Positions 1 through 10,674 of a DNA stretch of 64,000 nucleotides are shown one piece after another. Below the pieces are notes generated by a model, which searched no databases, was not told where the DNA came from, and was given only the letters and a program-made list of their open reading frames with translations. The position numbers and the translations under genes are program-made. The stretch comes from Oryzomonas japonica (lineage in GTDB: Bacteria; Desulfobacterota; Desulfuromonadia; Geobacterales; Pseudopelobacteraceae), in NCBI RefSeq assembly GCF_008802365.1, contig NZ_VZQZ01000007.1, positions 209,003 through 273,002 on the forward strand, written 5' to 3'. How positions within the stretch are numbered: the stretch's first letter is position 1; each line of letters opens with the position of its first letter.

Positions 1-1121
1 AGTACAGCGGGGAGGACGACCGCCCGTCATTCGAGAGCATGTTGACCCGCAAGGGGACGCTGAACGACCATCTGCTCTGGCAGCTCCATATGGGGCCCTT
101 TTCTGATGCCGAGGTCCAGGTTGGCGAAGAGATTATCGGCAATATCGACGAGAGCGGCTACCTGCGCGCCTCAGTGGAGGAGATAGCCCAGGTCTGCAAC
201 TGCGATTCCGAAAAGGTGCTGTCGGTTCTGGAACGCATCAAGGAATTCGATCCGACCGGCGTCGGAGCCCGCGATCTGAAGGAATGTCTCTTGATCCAGG
301 CCCGCTTTCTGGGGATGGAGGGGAGCGTCGTCGAGCGGGTGCTGCTCAACCACCTGAACGATCTGGAAACCCGCAAGTACAAGCAAATCGCCCGGGATCT
401 GGGGGTCGATCTCAATCAGGTGCTGATGGCGGCCAAGATCATTGCCGGTTTCGACCCCCGCCCGGGGAGGATTTACGGCTCCGAGGACGTGCAGTACATC
501 TCGGCGGATATCTTCGTCTACAAGGTAGGCGAAGAATATGTGGTCATGCTGAATGAAGAAGGGCTGCCCAGTCTACGTCTGAGCCCCTATTACACCGAGG
601 TGAAGGGCAACGCCGGGGTCGATTCCCGAGCCGAGGAGTATATCAACGAAAAGGTCCGCTCGGCCATGTGGTTGATCAAAAGCATCCAGCAACGCCAGCG
701 CACCATCTACAAGGTCGCCAAAAGTATCATCAGGTTCCAGCGCGAATTCCTCGACCGGGGCATCGAATTCCTGCGCCCTCTGGTGCTGCGGGATGTGGCC
801 GACGATATCGGCATGCACGAATCCACGATCAGCCGGGTCACCACCAACAAATATATGCAGACCCCCCAGGGGCTGTTTGAGCTGAAATATTTCTTCAACA
901 GCGGCCTTTCGACCAGCGAGGGGGATTTCGTCGCTTCGGAGAGTGTCAAAAACCGCATCAAGGAGATTATAGAAAAGGAGGATCCGCGTAAGCCGCTCTC
1001 AGATCAGAAAATCGCCGAGCTGCTTTCCGGGCAGACCGTCAATATTGCCCGGCGCACGGTCACCAAGTACCGCGAACTTTTGAGGATCGGCTCCTCATCT
1101 GAACGAAAGCGTCATTTTTAA
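1..1121 (+). CDS. rpoN: RNA polymerase sigma-54 factor, 5' end cut by window
   Basis: This is the C-terminal 372 residues of sigma-54, which directs RNA polymerase to -24/-12 promoters that need an AAA+ activator. The reading frame is open to the left edge (first full codon at base 3), so the N-terminal activator-interacting region lies outside the window. Visible parts are the core-binding domain, a helix-turn-helix (LRDVADDIGMHESTISRVT) near two thirds of the way, and the RpoN box ARRTVTKYRE close to the C terminus, which reads the -24 element. The next gene, hpf, follows after 51 bases with its own strong Shine-Dalgarno, the usual order in proteobacteria. Only completeness is uncertain. 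Confidence 0.97.
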   Translation, partial: YSGEDDRPSFESMLTRKGTLNDHLLWQLHMGPFSDAEVQVGEEIIGNIDESGYLRASVEEIAQVCNCDSEKVLSVLERIKEFDPTGVGARDLKECLLIQARFLGMEGSVVERVLLNHLNDLETRKYKQIARDLGVDLNQVLMAAKIIAGFDPRPGRIYGSEDVQYISADIFVYKVGEEYVVMLNEEGLPSLRLSPYYTEVKGNAGVDSRAEEYINEKVRSAMWLIKSIQQRQRTIYKVAKSIIRFQREFLDRGIEFLRPLVLRDVADDIGMHESTISRVTTNKYMQTPQGLFELKYFFNSGLSTSEGDFVASESVKNRIKEIIEKEDPRKPLSDQKIAELLSGQTVNIARRTVTKYRELLRIGSSSERKRHF

Positions 1122-1172
1122 ACCTCAAAGTCCGAGGCACCACTCAACTACACGATACACGAGGAGGAAGGT

Positions 1173-1721
1173 ATGCAGGTAACAACGACATTCAGGCACA
1201 TGGAACAGAGCGATGCCCTCAAATCGTATGCCGAGGAAAAGCTTGAACGGGTTACCAAATATATCGACGGGCCGATCACTGCCCAGGTGTTCTTTACGGT
1301 TGAAAAGAAGATCCGCCACATCGTGGAGATCGTCATAAACGCCAAAGGTGTCAGCAGCAAGGCCTCCGAGGCGACCAACGACATGTACGCCGCCATCGAT
1401 GCCGTAATCGACAAAATGGAGCGCCAGCTCAAACGCTACAAGGAAAAGATCAAGACCCACAAACCCGCTACCGACGAGCGTGGCCGTCAACTGACCAAGA
1501 AGGTGTTCCAGGCCGAGAGTATTGAAGCCAGCGGCGAGCCGGTCGTCATCAAGGCCAAAACGGAAACGGCCAAGCCGATGTCGGTGGAGGAAGCGGTCAT
1601 GCAGATGGATCTGCTCAATAAGGATTTCATCGTCTTTACCGACTCGACTAACAGCGAAATCAACGTTCTCTATCGTCGCAAAGACGGCAACTTCGGCCTG
1701 ATCGAGCCTCAACGGGCGTAA
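1173..1721 (+). CDS. hpf: Long-form ribosome hibernation promoting factor
   Basis: This 182-residue cytoplasmic protein binds the small ribosomal subunit and forms inactive 100S dimers in starved cells. An N-terminal S30AE/RaiA domain covers about residues 1-100. A charged linker follows, then a C-terminal dimerisation domain (SVEEAVMQMDLLNKDFIVF onward, ending NFGLIEPQRA), which marks the long form rather than the short form of enteric bacteria. A strong Shine-Dalgarno, gaggaggaag at 1161-1170, fixes the ATG at 1173. It lies between rpoN and hprK as in many rpoN clusters, suggesting co-transcription. Confidence 0.95.
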   Translation: MQVTTTFRHMEQSDALKSYAEEKLERVTKYIDGPITAQVFFTVEKKIRHIVEIVINAKGVSSKASEATNDMYAAIDAVIDKMERQLKRYKEKIKTHKPATDERGRQLTKKVFQAESIEASGEPVVIKAKTETAKPMSVEEAVMQMDLLNKDFIVFTDSTNSEINVLYRRKDGNFGLIEPQRA

Positions 1722-1743
1722 TTGCCGGACAGGCACGCTGGAG

Positions 1744-2709
1744 ATGCAATTGGACGGAATCAGCCTTTCCATACAGGAAATACTGGATGACAGTGAGTAC
1801 GGCCTGGGCCTGAAACTGCTTGCCGGCCAAGCGGGGATGGGGAACCGGATCTACAGCCCACGCATCCAGAAGCCCGGCCTTGCCCTGAGCGGTTACACCG
1901 AGCACCTGCATCCCGAGCGGATTCAGGTGCTCGGCAACACCGAAATTTCCTACCTCAATCAGGTCGACGACCGTCTGGCTGCGGAAAGCATCAAGACGCT
2001 CTGCGTATTTCCGATCTCCTGTTTTATCATCACCAAAGGACTGCTGCCCCCCCATTGCCTGCTGGATACCGCAGACAATGCCGCCATACCGGTCCTCAGC
2101 ACCCCTCACCAATCCTCGACCTTCATCTCGCTGATCACCAAGTTTCTTGAAGAACGCCTGCTCCCCACCACCCACCTGCACGGTGTGCTGGTTGACGTGC
2201 TGGGAGTCGGTATCCTGCTGACCGGCAAAAGCGGTATCGGAAAAAGCGAGTGCGCCCTTGATCTGGTGATCCGTGGGCATCGGTTGGTGGCCGACGATAT
2301 GGTCTTTATCAAGAAAAAGGTACCGGCGGCCCTCGTCGGCCTGGCCGAAGAGGCTATCCAGCACCTGATGGAGATTCGCGGGCTGGGTATCATCAATATC
2401 AAAGACCTTTACGGCGTCTCGTCCATCCGGGAAAAGAAGATCATCGACATGGTGCTGGAACTGGTCGAGTGGGACCCCGACCAGGAATACGACCGCCTTG
2501 GCCTGGATGATCGCCGGAAAACCATTCTGGGGGTTGATATTCCCCACATCTGCATACCGGTCAGGCCGGGACGCAACCTGGGGTCAATCATCGAAGTGGC
2601 TGCCCGTAACTTCCTGCTCAAGGGAATGGGGTATCATTCTGCGCGGGATTTCCAGGAACGGCTCATGTCGCGGATTGAACTGCGCCCCTTGGGCAACGAG
2701 GTGGAGTAG
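1744..2709 (+). CDS. hprK: HPr kinase/phosphorylase
   Basis: The bifunctional enzyme phosphorylates and dephosphorylates Ser46 of HPr. The 321-residue length fits the family. The N-terminal domain covers about residues 1-130; the catalytic domain has the Walker A loop GKSGIGKS at 161-168 and the HprK signature MEIRGLGIINI at 209-219. Its substrate is encoded downstream: the HPr at 4029 has a serine exactly at position 46. The gene ends 3 bases before the rapZ start, so the two are probably translationally coupled. Together with EIIA, HPr and EI it forms a regulatory PTS, as in other proteobacteria that carry hprK beside rpoN. Confidence 0.96.
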   Translation: MQLDGISLSIQEILDDSEYGLGLKLLAGQAGMGNRIYSPRIQKPGLALSGYTEHLHPERIQVLGNTEISYLNQVDDRLAAESIKTLCVFPISCFIITKGLLPPHCLLDTADNAAIPVLSTPHQSSTFISLITKFLEERLLPTTHLHGVLVDVLGVGILLTGKSGIGKSECALDLVIRGHRLVADDMVFIKKKVPAALVGLAEEAIQHLMEIRGLGIINIKDLYGVSSIREKKIIDMVLELVEWDPDQEYDRLGLDDRRKTILGVDIPHICIPVRPGRNLGSIIEVAARNFLLKGMGYHSARDFQERLMSRIELRPLGNEVE

Positions 2710-2712
2710 GCC

Positions 2713-3576
2713 ATGCGCATCATTGTGATAACCGGCATGTCCGGCTCGGGAAAGTCCACGGCGGTCAGGGCCCTGGAGGACGAGGGCTTTTATTGCATCG
2801 ACAATCTGCCGGTACGCCTTTTCAAGCGTTTTGTCGATCTGATCGAGAAATCGGGCGAGACCTTCAAGGGGATCGTTCTGGCCGCCGACATCCGCGGCCG
2901 TGAATTTATCAAAGGCTACGAAAGCGCTTTTCAGAAGATCCGTAATGCCGGCCACAGCATCGATATATTCTTCTTCGACGCCCTCGACGAAACCCTGGTC
3001 CGGCGTTTTTCCGAAACCCGTCGCCGCCATCCCGCCGCCGAACATTGTTCGGTCAGCGAAGGTATCCGCATCGAGCGTAAACAGCTTTCCGGGCTGCGTC
3101 AGATGGCATCCAAGATTATCGACACCTCGGAATTCAACGTCCATCAGCTCAGGGATTTCGTTCTGAGGATCGTCAGGGGCGAGGAGGGGGATAGTCCATT
3201 TGTCGTGGATGTCCAATCCTTCGGTTTTCGCTACGGTATTCCTATGGAGTCGAGCATTGTCATGGATGTGCGGTTTCTCCCCAACCCGTTCTTTGTCCCG
3301 GAGATGAAGAATCTGTCGGGGCTTGATCCGGAGGTGCGGGACTATGTCATGGGACTGCCGGAGACAAAAAGCTTCATCGACTCCTTTTTCCCGCTGGTAA
3401 ACATGCTGATACCGGCCTATCAGAGGGAGGGGAAGGCATACCTGACCATCTCCATCGGATGTACGGGGGGGCGTCATCGTTCGGTTGCCATTGCCGAAGC
3501 AACGGCGGAACACCTGCGGCGCAATTTCCCCGCAGTGCGTATTACTCACAGAGATATTGAAAAGGGACAACAATGA
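2713..3576 (+). CDS. rapZ: RapZ/YvcJ-family nucleotide-binding protein
   Basis: This is a 287-residue protein of the RapZ family. In E. coli RapZ is an RNA-binding adaptor controlling glmS through small RNAs; in other bacteria the family is known as a P-loop NTPase. The Walker A motif GMSGSGKS sits at residues 8-15, and the C-terminal domain carries the conserved IGCTGGRHRSVAIAE stretch near residues 255-270. The start lies 3 bases after hprK and the stop overlaps the EIIA start by 4 bases (ATGA), so it is inside a tight operon. Whether it handles small RNAs here cannot be told from sequence. Confidence 0.93.
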   Translation: MRIIVITGMSGSGKSTAVRALEDEGFYCIDNLPVRLFKRFVDLIEKSGETFKGIVLAADIRGREFIKGYESAFQKIRNAGHSIDIFFFDALDETLVRRFSETRRRHPAAEHCSVSEGIRIERKQLSGLRQMASKIIDTSEFNVHQLRDFVLRIVRGEEGDSPFVVDVQSFGFRYGIPMESSIVMDVRFLPNPFFVPEMKNLSGLDPEVRDYVMGLPETKSFIDSFFPLVNMLIPAYQREGKAYLTISIGCTGGRHRSVAIAEATAEHLRRNFPAVRITHRDIEKGQQ

Positions 3577-3968
3577 CAGGACTGGTTCTTGTAACTCATG
3601 CGGGCTTGGCTGAGGCGCTGCTGCATACGGCAGAGATGATCGTGGGCCGGATCGACGCCTGCGAAAAGGTCGAGGTCGCGGCTGACGAACGTTCCGAGCC
3701 GATCATGGCCAAGGTGGTTGCCGCGGTGGAAAAGGTGAGTGGAGAAGGCGCCGTCATCATGACGGATCTCTTTGGCGGGACCCCCTCCAATATGGCCATG
3801 TCATTTTTGAAAGACGGCACCGTCGAGGTGCTGACCGGCGTCAACCTGCCCATGATCATTGAATTCTGTGCAAAACGTTCCCGCATGGGGGTTCCCGAAC
3901 TGGCGGCCGAACTTCAGCGGTGCGGTCGTGAAGGCATCATCGTTGCCGGCGAGTTCCTGAAAAAATAG
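3573..3968 (+). CDS. PTS mannose-type EIIA domain protein
   Basis: A stand-alone EIIA-Man domain of 131 residues. The phosphorylated histidine is expected at H9 in the opening MTGLVLVTHAGLAE. The conserved DLFGGTPSN segment lies at about 69-77. The family passes phosphate from HPr-His15 to an EIIB domain, but no EIIB, EIIC or EIID gene is visible here, so the protein may be regulatory rather than a transporter part. It overlaps rapZ by 4 bases and is separated from HPr by 60 bases. Confidence 0.93.
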   Translation: MTGLVLVTHAGLAEALLHTAEMIVGRIDACEKVEVAADERSEPIMAKVVAAVEKVSGEGAVIMTDLFGGTPSNMAMSFLKDGTVEVLTGVNLPMIIEFCAKRSRMGVPELAAELQRCGREGIIVAGEFLKK

Positions 3969-4028
3969 CGGTACCGGATTCACGCCCATATTCGGAGCAG
4001 CGCGCTCCCACGAGGTTATAACTACGCC

Positions 4029-4295
4029 ATGCTCCACAAGGAATGTACGATAGTCAACAAGCTCGGCCTGCATGCCCGCGCTTCGGCCCTGTTCGTCAAG
4101 ACAGCCAGCCGGTTCGTCTCGGAGATTCGGTTGGAAAAGGAAGGGATCGAGGTAAACGGCAAGAGCATCATGGGGATCATGATGCTGGCTGCTTCAAAGG
4201 GTACGACGGTCCGCCTGAGCGCGAGCGGCGAAGACGAGGAAGAGGCCCTGCAAACCATGGGAGACCTGATCGCCAATGGCTTCGGTGAAGAATGA
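4029..4295 (+). CDS. ptsH: Phosphocarrier protein HPr
   Basis: HPr shuttles phosphate from EI to EIIA. The 88-residue protein has the canonical active-site segment GLHARAS with H15, and a serine at position 46 inside [13 protein letters not shown], the target of HPr kinase. Both regulatory sites are therefore intact, matching the hprK and ptsI genes in the same operon. The next gene starts only one base after the HPr stop if the preferred EI start is used. Confidence 0.96.
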   Translation: MLHKECTIVNKLGLHARASALFVKTASRFVSEIRLEKEGIEVNGKSIMGIMMLAASKGTTVRLSASGEDEEEALQTMGDLIANGFGEE

Positions 4296-4296
4296 C

Positions 4297-6039
4297 ATGC
4301 GCCTGTTTTCCGGCATCGCAATGTCCCCCGGCATTGCGGTCGGAAGGTTGCAGGTCGTTGACCGCCAAAGCCCGACGGTAGAAGCCTATTCGGTTGAACA
4401 CGAGAGCATCGATGCCGAAATAGAGCGCCTGCGGACCGCCATCGAGCAAACCCGCTCCGAGCTTGAAGCGGTCAGAACGCGACTCGCTGAAAATGCCGGT
4501 TCCGACCACCTCATCTTCATAGAAACCCACCTGTTGATCATGTCCGACGACCGTTTGTTCAGCGAGTCGGCGGCAATCATCGAAAGCTCACGAATCAATG
4601 CCGAAGGGGCCTTACGCCGCACCCTCCACAAGTACCGGGAATTTTTTGCCGGCATAGAGGATGCCTACCTGCGGGAACGGATCAGCGACGTCGAAGCGGT
4701 CGTCGAAAGAATCCTCCGTACCATGACCGGCCAGGTGCAGGTGCCGATCTCTGCGGAGCATGGCCAGACCATCGTCGTTGCCCATGATCTTATGCCTGCC
4801 GATATCCTGCAAATGGACAAGGCGCGCATCATCGGCATGGTCACGGAGGCCGGCGGTCGAACGACCCATGCCGCAATTCTCGCCCGCGCCTTCCGGCTGC
4901 CCGCCGTGGCGGGCATCGACGATGTTGCCGATCTGGCCTACGACCATGCCCCGGCGATTCTCGATGGCAGTAGCGGGACCCTGATCCTGAACCCCGACCA
5001 GGCAACCTTTCGGCGTTACCTCAAGTTGAAGCAGCGTTATGAATACGATGAGCAGGCTTTGCTCAAGAGCGCCGCATTGCCCTCCCTGACGCTCGATGGT
5101 CACCGTATCGAGCTCAAGGGCAATGTGGAGGTGCCGGAAGAGGGCACTTTCGTCCTCAGCCATGGGGGGGAGGGGGTCGGACTGTACCGCACCGAGATGC
5201 TTTTCATGAATCGGCTGGAGATGCCGGAAGAGGACGAACAGTACCGCATCTATAGCGCCATGCAACAGGCTGTCGCCCCCCATCCGCTTACCATCCGGAC
5301 ACTGGATGCCGGCGGCGACAAGCTGCTGGCCGGAGTCCCGCTCAGTGTGGAGCAGAACCCCGCCATGGGGATGCGCGCCATCAGGTTGGCGCTGGCCATG
5401 CCGGATGAGTTCAAAAAACAGTTGCGGGCCATCCTGCGGGTAAGCATCAACGGCCCTACCCGTATCATGTTTCCCATGATCTCCGGCCTGGAGGAGCTGC
5501 GCCGCGCGCGGGCCTTGCTGGATGAAGCCAAAGAAGAGCTTGCAACGGCCGGCCTCCCCTTTGACAGGGATATCCAAGCCGGCATCATGGTCGAGATTCC
5601 CTCGGCAGTGACCCTGGCCGACCTGCTGGCGCGGGAGGCTGATTTTTTCAGCGTCGGCACCAATGATCTTATCCAATACTCTCTTGCCGTCGATCGTTCC
5701 AACGAACAGTTGGCCCCCATGTACCAGCCGTTGCATCCGGCCGTGCTCCGTTCTCTGCGGCGGGTGGTCGAGGCGGCCCACCTGGCAGGCATACCGGCGT
5801 GCATCTGCGGGGAGATGGCCGGAGATCCGTTCTTTCTGCCGATCCTGCTCGGGCTCGGTTTTGACGAACTTTCCATGAATGCCACGTCGATTCCCCGGGT
5901 CAAGCAGATGGTGCGCCGTTGCAGCAGGGAGCGCGCCGCGGAGATTGCGCACGCCTGTTTTTCCTTTGCCACCGCCGTCGAGATCGAAGCGTTTCTGAAG
6001 CAGCAGATAGCCATCCATTTTCAGACAGGTCGTGAATGA
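4297..6039 (+). CDS. ptsI: PTS enzyme I (phosphoenolpyruvate-protein phosphotransferase)
   Basis: EI autophosphorylates with PEP and donates phosphate to HPr. An earlier ATG at 4276 overlaps HPr, but the ATG at 4297 ([12 protein letters not shown]) matches the usual EI N terminus and gives 580 residues, normal for the family. From this start the phosphohistidine is H191 in GGRTTHAAI. The PEP-binding TIM barrel follows, with [12 protein letters not shown], a GTNDLIQY motif and the late CGEMAG motif carrying the acid-base cysteine. There is no N-terminal GAF domain, so this is ordinary EI rather than the PtsP form. Its stop overlaps the prepilin peptidase start by 4 bases. Confidence 0.96.
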   Translation: MRLFSGIAMSPGIAVGRLQVVDRQSPTVEAYSVEHESIDAEIERLRTAIEQTRSELEAVRTRLAENAGSDHLIFIETHLLIMSDDRLFSESAAIIESSRINAEGALRRTLHKYREFFAGIEDAYLRERISDVEAVVERILRTMTGQVQVPISAEHGQTIVVAHDLMPADILQMDKARIIGMVTEAGGRTTHAAILARAFRLPAVAGIDDVADLAYDHAPAILDGSSGTLILNPDQATFRRYLKLKQRYEYDEQALLKSAALPSLTLDGHRIELKGNVEVPEEGTFVLSHGGEGVGLYRTEMLFMNRLEMPEEDEQYRIYSAMQQAVAPHPLTIRTLDAGGDKLLAGVPLSVEQNPAMGMRAIRLALAMPDEFKKQLRAILRVSINGPTRIMFPMISGLEELRRARALLDEAKEELATAGLPFDRDIQAGIMVEIPSAVTLADLLAREADFFSVGTNDLIQYSLAVDRSNEQLAPMYQPLHPAVLRSLRRVVEAAHLAGIPACICGEMAGDPFFLPILLGLGFDELSMNATSIPRVKQMVRRCSRERAAEIAHACFSFATAVEIEAFLKQQIAIHFQTGRE

Positions 6040-6827
6040 TGTCCCCTATCCTTGTCCTCACTCTGTTTATCTCCGCGTTCGGTTTGGTAGTCGGCTCATT
6101 CCTGAACGTCTGCATCAGCCGCATGCCCAGGAACGAGTCGGTGGTTTTCCCGCCATCCCACTGCCCCCTCTGCAAGTACCGCATCCGCTGGTTCGACAAT
6201 ATTCCGCTGCTGAGCTACCTGTGGCTTCGGGGCAGATGCCGCGGTTGCGGGGCGCACATCTCGCTGCAGTACCCGCTGGTGGAGCTGCTTAACGGCCTCC
6301 TGACCCTGGCCCTGTTCTGGCGATTTGGGCTTTCTCTGAGTTTCCTGGCGCTGTTTCTCCTCTGCAGCGCCCTGGTGGTGATCACCTTCATCGATATCGA
6401 ACACCAGATTATCCCGGACGAGATCTCTCTGCCCGGGATCGTGATCGGCTTCATTTTCTCCTTCTTCCTGCCGATGCAGACCTGGCTCGGCTCCCTGGTA
6501 GGCATTCTCCTGGGTGGGGGCAGCCTGTTGCTGGTAGCCTCCTGCTACCAGTGGCTGACCGGCAAGGAAGGCATGGGGGGGGGCGACATCAAGCTGTTGG
6601 CCATGATGGGCGCCTTTCTGGGGTGGAAAGCCGTTCCATTCATCATCTTTGCCAGCTCCCTGGTCGGATCGGTGGTAGGGATAGCCATGATGCTGATCCA
6701 GAAGAAGGATTCCAAGCTGGCCATCCCCTTTGGCCCCTATCTGGCCTTTGGCGCGGTGTTGTACATCTTCTACGGCGGGCAGCTCATCCAGTGGTATCTC
6801 CACGTGGGCAGCGCCGTGAGGGGATAA
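6036..6827 (+). CDS. pilD: Prepilin leader peptidase / N-methyltransferase (PilD type)
   Basis: This integral inner-membrane aspartyl protease cleaves type IV prepilins after the conserved glycine and methylates the new N terminus. The 263-residue protein has the N-terminal cytoplasmic cysteine pairs CPLC and CRGC (about residues 46-72) of the bifunctional form. The two catalytic aspartates are in [12 protein letters not shown] and GGGDIKLL, with several hydrophobic membrane segments between. It overlaps ptsI by 4 bases. Likely substrates include the minor pilins at 16.8-19.7 kb. Confidence 0.95.
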   Translation: MMSPILVLTLFISAFGLVVGSFLNVCISRMPRNESVVFPPSHCPLCKYRIRWFDNIPLLSYLWLRGRCRGCGAHISLQYPLVELLNGLLTLALFWRFGLSLSFLALFLLCSALVVITFIDIEHQIIPDEISLPGIVIGFIFSFFLPMQTWLGSLVGILLGGGSLLLVASCYQWLTGKEGMGGGDIKLLAMMGAFLGWKAVPFIIFASSLVGSVVGIAMMLIQKKDSKLAIPFGPYLAFGAVLYIFYGGQLIQWYLHVGSAVRG

Positions 6828-6830
6828 ACG

Positions 6831-8344
6831 GTGCGCTCGATCCGACTCAGCCTGACGGTATCCATCCTTGCCTTTCTGGCCTGCATGTTGCTGTTTGCGT
6901 GGCTGCTCTTCAGCACGCTGGCCTTCAAAACCTCCGCCAATGATCTTTATTCGCAAAAGGGTGACTATGGACGGACGTTGTTAAGCGCCTTTGTCGCCCA
7001 ATTGCCCGATGTGGTGCCGACCTTTCCGGAGGGGATGATCCTGCCCGCATCGCCTCCGGCCGTATTCGCCCAAAAACTGGCCGATGACGGTGTTTTTATG
7101 CGGCTCTCCCTGCTCGATGCCAATGGAAAGGTCATCTTTACTGCCGGCACGGAATCGGTCGATATCTATCTCCCCTTCAGCGGTTCCCCCTTGTCTCTGG
7201 AACGGGGCGCGGTCCTGCCGGGTGGGGGAGCTGTCGCCCGCGTTATTCCGGTGATACGAAACGGCGTCACCGTCGGCAGGGCGGGGATCGTGCTGTCGCT
7301 CACTGCTGAGGACGAACGTCTGCATCGTTCGCAGAAGCTCTTCATGACCTACTTCGTTATCGACTTCATTCTCCTCTTGGGTTTCGGTTCCTATATCCTG
7401 TCGAGAATCGTGGTGAAACCCATCAACAGCCTGCTGGCCGCTACGGAAAAGATCACCGGTGGCCATTACAGCCAGCAGGTCCATGTTTCCGGCAGCGCGG
7501 AACTCGTCCGCTTGGCCGAATCGTTTAACGACATGTCCCGCGCCCTTCTCAGCAAGGAACGGCTGGTTTCCGAACATGTGGCTGCTCTCGAAAAGGCCAA
7601 CGAGGAGTTGCGCCAAGCTCGGGAAGAGGCGATTCACACCGAAAAGATGGCCTCCATCGGACTCTTGGCGGCCGGGATGGCTCACGAGGTCGGTACACCG
7701 CTGGCATCCATCATGGGATACGCCGAACTGCTTTCCGGCGAACAGCCGCATAATTCCGCCGTTCAGGATTACGCCCAGCGCATCTCCGGGGATTGCAACC
7801 GCATCGACCGCATTGTGCGGGGACTCCTGGATTTTGCCCGGCCCCGCGGCAGCGCTGTCGAGGCGTGCGACCTCAGCCCGTTGGTTACCGCATCCCTCGA
7901 ACTGTTGGCGCAGCAAGGGGCGTTCAAGCGCATCAAGGTATCCACCCAGTTGGACGAGCATCTCCCCATGGCGCTGGTTGACCCTCACCAGCTTCAGCAG
8001 GTGCTGATCAACCTGATTCTCAACAGCCGCGATGCCATGCCGGATGGGGGGAAGCTGGCCATTCGGGCCAAACAGGACGCCTGCCCGCCATTCCTCCGCC
8101 ATTCCGCCTGCTGTCTGCGGCTGGATGTTATGGACAGCGGCGGCGGCATACCTGAGGAACATCTTGCGCGTATCTTCGACCCCTTTTTCACCACCAAACC
8201 GCCCGGAAAGGGGACCGGCCTGGGACTGGCCATATCGGCGCGCATCGTCGAGGCCTTCGGAGGCAGAATCACCGTGAAGAGCGTGCCGGGCACCGGAAGT
8301 TGCTTTACCGTCTGGCTTCCCGCCCAGGTTGCGGAAGACGCCCC

Positions 8345-8348
<4 letters not shown>
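6831..8348 (+). CDS. Membrane sensor histidine kinase (NtrB-like), partner of the next gene
   Basis: A 505-residue sensor kinase starting with GTG. Two hydrophobic segments (about 8-28 and 168-190) flank a roughly 140-residue extracytoplasmic sensor domain. A HAMP linker follows, then a dimerisation domain with phosphoacceptor H285 in GMAHEVGTPLASIMGY, and a HATPase domain with LINLILNSRDAM (N box), DSGGGIP (G1) and GTGLGLAIS (G2). The stop overlaps the start of the response regulator (ATGA), so the two form a two-component system. The signal sensed is unknown. The two-segment topology differs from the polytopic PilS of pseudomonads, so I do not use that name. Confidence 0.94.
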
Positions 8349-9715
<1,367 letters not shown>

Positions 9716-9832
9716 GCAAAAATTGCGTAGTTGCTCGGCGGGCGACCGATCAGGTATGAAAAAAATGCGGAGTCACCCGGACGCCAATTGTAAAACTCAT
9801 TAAAAACAGTATGTTGCTGGTTTGTGATTTAA

Positions 9833-9847
9833 GGCACTTATTTTGCT
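9833..9847 (+). promoter_or_regulatory. Sigma-54 (-24/-12) promoter
   Basis: The sequence GGCAC-ttatt-TTGCT matches the sigma-54 consensus, with GG and GC exactly 12 bases apart (9833-9834 and 9845-9846). Transcription would start near 9858, about 23 bases before the ATG at 9881. The gene just upstream encodes an NtrC-class activator and rpoN lies at the window start. The enhancer site was not identified; the 117 bases upstream show only a short GCAA-aaa-TTGC dyad at 9716-9726. Confidence 0.75.
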
Positions 9848-9880
9848 TGATAATCGCTACATTCCCCGAAAGGAAGTATT

Positions 9881-10666
9881 ATGTTCAAGATACTGTTTTC
9901 CGCTGCCGCACTTATCTCTCTTTTTACCACCCCGTTATTTGCCATGGATAAAGTCGGCCATAGCAATGACTGCACATCATGCCACACTTTTTCGATTACG
10001 GAGGCTGCGGAACTTCTCAAGGGGGCCGGCGGAACGGTAAAGTCCGTCAAACCTGCCCCCATAAAGGGTATGTTCGAAGTCTTGATGGAAAAGGACGGCA
10101 GGCAGGGCGTCGTCTATATCGACTACGCCAAGAAACGCCTCATGCAGGGCCTCATCATCGACCTGACAACCCTGCAACCGGTCTCGGCTCACGTGCCGGA
10201 GCAGTCCCAGCAGAAACAGGTGACCTCTCTCGATACCAAGACCATTCCCCTGGAAAACTCGATTGTCATGGGCAACCCCACGGGCGTCAAGAAGCTGTAC
10301 GTCTTCACCGACCCGGACTGCCCTTACTGCCGCAAGTTTCATGCTGAACTGAAGACGCTCGCCAAAACAACGTCGGACGTGGCGATTTATATCGTCCCGT
10401 TCCCGCTGGCCATGCATCCTGGCGCCTACGACAAGGCGCGGGCGATTCTGGAGGCAAAGAGCCTGGATGTGCTGGACAAGGCCTTTGCAGGGAAAGAAGT
10501 TCCCAGACCGGCGAAAGACGCCAGTAAGGCCCAGGTGGATGCAAATATCAAATTCGGCAATGCCAATGGCATTTCCGGCACCCCCACGCTGGTCCTGCCG
10601 GACGGCAAGATCATGGTTGGGGGCAGGGATGCTGAGACGTTGAAGAAAATGCTGGAAGAAAAATAG
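9881..10666 (+). CDS. Periplasmic DsbC-like thiol isomerase with N-terminal haem-c motif (copy 1)
   Basis: A 261-residue exported protein. After a signal peptide (cleavage near residue 21) comes a haem-c attachment motif CTSCHT at 31-36. A DsbC N-domain-like region (about 45-105) follows, then a thioredoxin fold with active-site CPYC at 147-150 in FTDPDCPYCRKFH and the cis-proline loop GTPT at 233-236. The family reduces or shuffles disulfides in the periplasm. A haem site in front of a DsbC domain is not part of classical DsbC. It is first in a run leading to pilY1, so a role in maturing cysteine-rich PilY1 or cytochromes is an inference. A close paralogue follows. Confidence 0.88.
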   Translation: MFKILFSAAALISLFTTPLFAMDKVGHSNDCTSCHTFSITEAAELLKGAGGTVKSVKPAPIKGMFEVLMEKDGRQGVVYIDYAKKRLMQGLIIDLTTLQPVSAHVPEQSQQKQVTSLDTKTIPLENSIVMGNPTGVKKLYVFTDPDCPYCRKFHAELKTLAKTTSDVAIYIVPFPLAMHPGAYDKARAILEAKSLDVLDKAFAGKEVPRPAKDASKAQVDANIKFGNANGISGTPTLVLPDGKIMVGGRDAETLKKMLEEK

Positions 10667-10674
10667 GCTAACGC

